From Paenimyroides viscosum (lineage in GTDB: Bacteria; Bacteroidota; Bacteroidia; Flavobacteriales; Flavobacteriaceae), in assembly GCF_003858535.1 (NCBI RefSeq), contig NZ_RQTJ01000003.1, positions 110,692 to 174,691 on the forward strand: 64,000 nt of DNA, written 5' to 3'. Of the stretch, positions 63,007 through 64,000 are shown piece after piece (position 1 is the stretch's first letter; each line of letters starts with the position of its first letter). The notes under the pieces were generated by a model. It was not told the DNA's origin. It did no database searches and saw only the letters and a list, made by a program, of their open reading frames with translations. A program made the position numbers and the translations under genes.

Positions 63007-63885
63007 ATGTACAGCACAAACGATCAGTCAAAAAGCAGACTTGACCTGATAAGGCAGCGACTTTACATAATAATCTACGGCGTGAATACGCCGGCAGGAA
63101 AAGCATTCGACATAGGCCTGCTAATAGCCATACTTTTAAGCGTATTTACGATAATGGCAGAAACCGTGGAGGGTATCGACAGCCAATTCCATAATGAACT
63201 GATCGTACTGGAATGGATTTTTACGATTTTGTTTACTACGGAATATCTGGTACGTATATTTGTCAGTAAGAAGCCACTGCGCTATATCTTTAGTTTTTAC
63301 GGCATCATAGACCTGCTGTCCATACTGCCGATGTTTTTTTCCTTGTTCCTCGCCGGAAGCCATATTTTAAGCAGTTTCAGGATCTTAAGACTCCTAAGAC
63401 TTTTCAGGGTTTTCAGGCTGATAGACTTCATGGAAGAATCATCGCGCTTAAAAGTAGCGCTGCTTGCCAGCAAGGCAAAGATTATGGTTTTCCTTTACGC
63501 CGTACTTATAATTTCGGTGCTTATAGGAACACTCATGTACTATATAGAAGGACCTGAAAACGGATTTACAAGCATACCTAAAAGCGTTTTTTACACCATA
63601 GTTACCCTAACGACCGTAGGTTATGGCGATATGGTGCCTACCACCGCACTGGGACAATTTTTCTCTATGATACTGATGGTAACCGGTTACGGCATAATTG
63701 CCGTGCCTACAGGTATAGTAGGAGTTGAAATTGCCAAAGAAGTAGGCAGAAAATTAAACAGTAACAGCGAACAGCAAAAATTTCGCACCAGCCTGAACGG
63801 CATTGTCTGCGCACACTGTAACAAGGAAGGGCACAGAAACGATGCAGATTACTGTTACAGTTGCGGACATCATTTAAAAAGCTAA
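63007..63885 (+). CDS. Voltage-gated K+ channel with C-terminal zinc ribbon
   Basis: A 292-residue, six-helix channel. S4 is FRILRLLRLFRVFRLID near 124-140, with Arg every third residue; the pore filter TVGYGD is at 203-208. After S6 the chain continues to a zinc ribbon with C268-x2-C271 and C283-x2-C286. The ribbon is uncommon for this family. The channel passes K+ on membrane depolarisation. It lies beside the BCCT osmolyte transporter. Confidence 0.9.
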   Translation: MYSTNDQSKSRLDLIRQRLYIIIYGVNTPAGKAFDIGLLIAILLSVFTIMAETVEGIDSQFHNELIVLEWIFTILFTTEYLVRIFVSKKPLRYIFSFYGIIDLLSILPMFFSLFLAGSHILSSFRILRLLRLFRVFRLIDFMEESSRLKVALLASKAKIMVFLYAVLIISVLIGTLMYYIEGPENGFTSIPKSVFYTIVTLTTVGYGDMVPTTALGQFFSMILMVTGYGIIAVPTGIVGVEIAKEVGRKLNSNSEQQKFRTSLNGIVCAHCNKEGHRNDADYCYSCGHHLKS

Positions 63886-64000
63886 AATAAATTTATGAGC
63901 AAAGTTTTTGATTTCATAAACTGTAGTAAGCTGGTCTCTGGATATACTAACTTAGCTTCTAGTTAAAGTTAAGCATAAAATCTTATTTTTGACGTATGAA
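63886..64000. other. Intergenic tail of the window
   Basis: Only AT-rich sequence with no gene visible. An ATG at 63997 may start a new gene outside the window. Confidence 0.4.

Overview
The window looks like a chromosomal segment of a Bacteroidota bacterium, most likely a flavobacterium. The DNA is AT-rich and genes start without strong Shine-Dalgarno sequences. Family content fits too: LytTR/LytS pairs, MscS, KtrAB/TrkH and lipoproteins resembling those of flavobacteria. Copies of a short palindromic repeat around TTCGACAAGCTC/GAGCTTGTCGAA are scattered about. I cannot name the genus. No rRNA, tRNA or CRISPR array was found.

Region 1 (1-15.3 kb) is a defence island. It starts with the tail of a RelE/ParE-type toxin, then a repeat-rich gap and a lone XRE regulator. 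On the minus strand follows a layered locus, read right to left: hsdM, hsdS, a DUF3800 remnant, hsdR, a 490-aa protein ending in a PD-(D/E)XK-like motif, and an OLD-like AAA ATPase with a possible HEPN motif at its end. A Septu-like pair (859-aa AAA ATPase plus 308-aa HNH protein) completes it. The hsdS gene has a genomic palindromic repeat with an in-frame 15-bp tandem duplication in the linker between its two recognition domains.

Region 2 (15.4-42 kb) is a stress-survival cluster: DUF892 ferritin-like protein, KGG-motif low-complexity protein, two short-chain dehydrogenases, CinA-like amidohydrolase, DUF421 protein, trehalose-6-phosphate synthase/phosphatase fusion, DUF4142 protein, MscS channel, Nei/Fpg-type glycosylase with a DUF72 protein, Zn alcohol dehydrogenase, the LigD/Ku end-joining pair and a catalase-family heme protein. 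Several short Asn/Asp/Lys-rich hydrophilic proteins and two similar small lipoproteins lie between them. Two 31-32-aa single-membrane-span proteins, a 52-aa protein, a 214-bp MITE-like element and a possible pseudoknotted RNA lie in the gaps.

Region 3 (42-64 kb) is dominated by ion and osmolyte transport: ClC, DUF389, KtrA/KtrB, NhaA, an alanine/glycine:cation symporter, a YbdG-type MscS channel, a BCCT transporter and a voltage-gated K+ channel. A LytTR/LytS two-component pair is also present. A broken stretch (52.4-54.6 kb) holds a truncated tatC, a GyrI-like gene with a premature stop, a frameshifted DUF1801 gene and a doubly damaged PD40 gene.

Many lesions in the window are single-base changes in homopolymers or single nonsense codons. 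Some may be sequencing or assembly errors, so the pseudogene calls should be read with that in mind.
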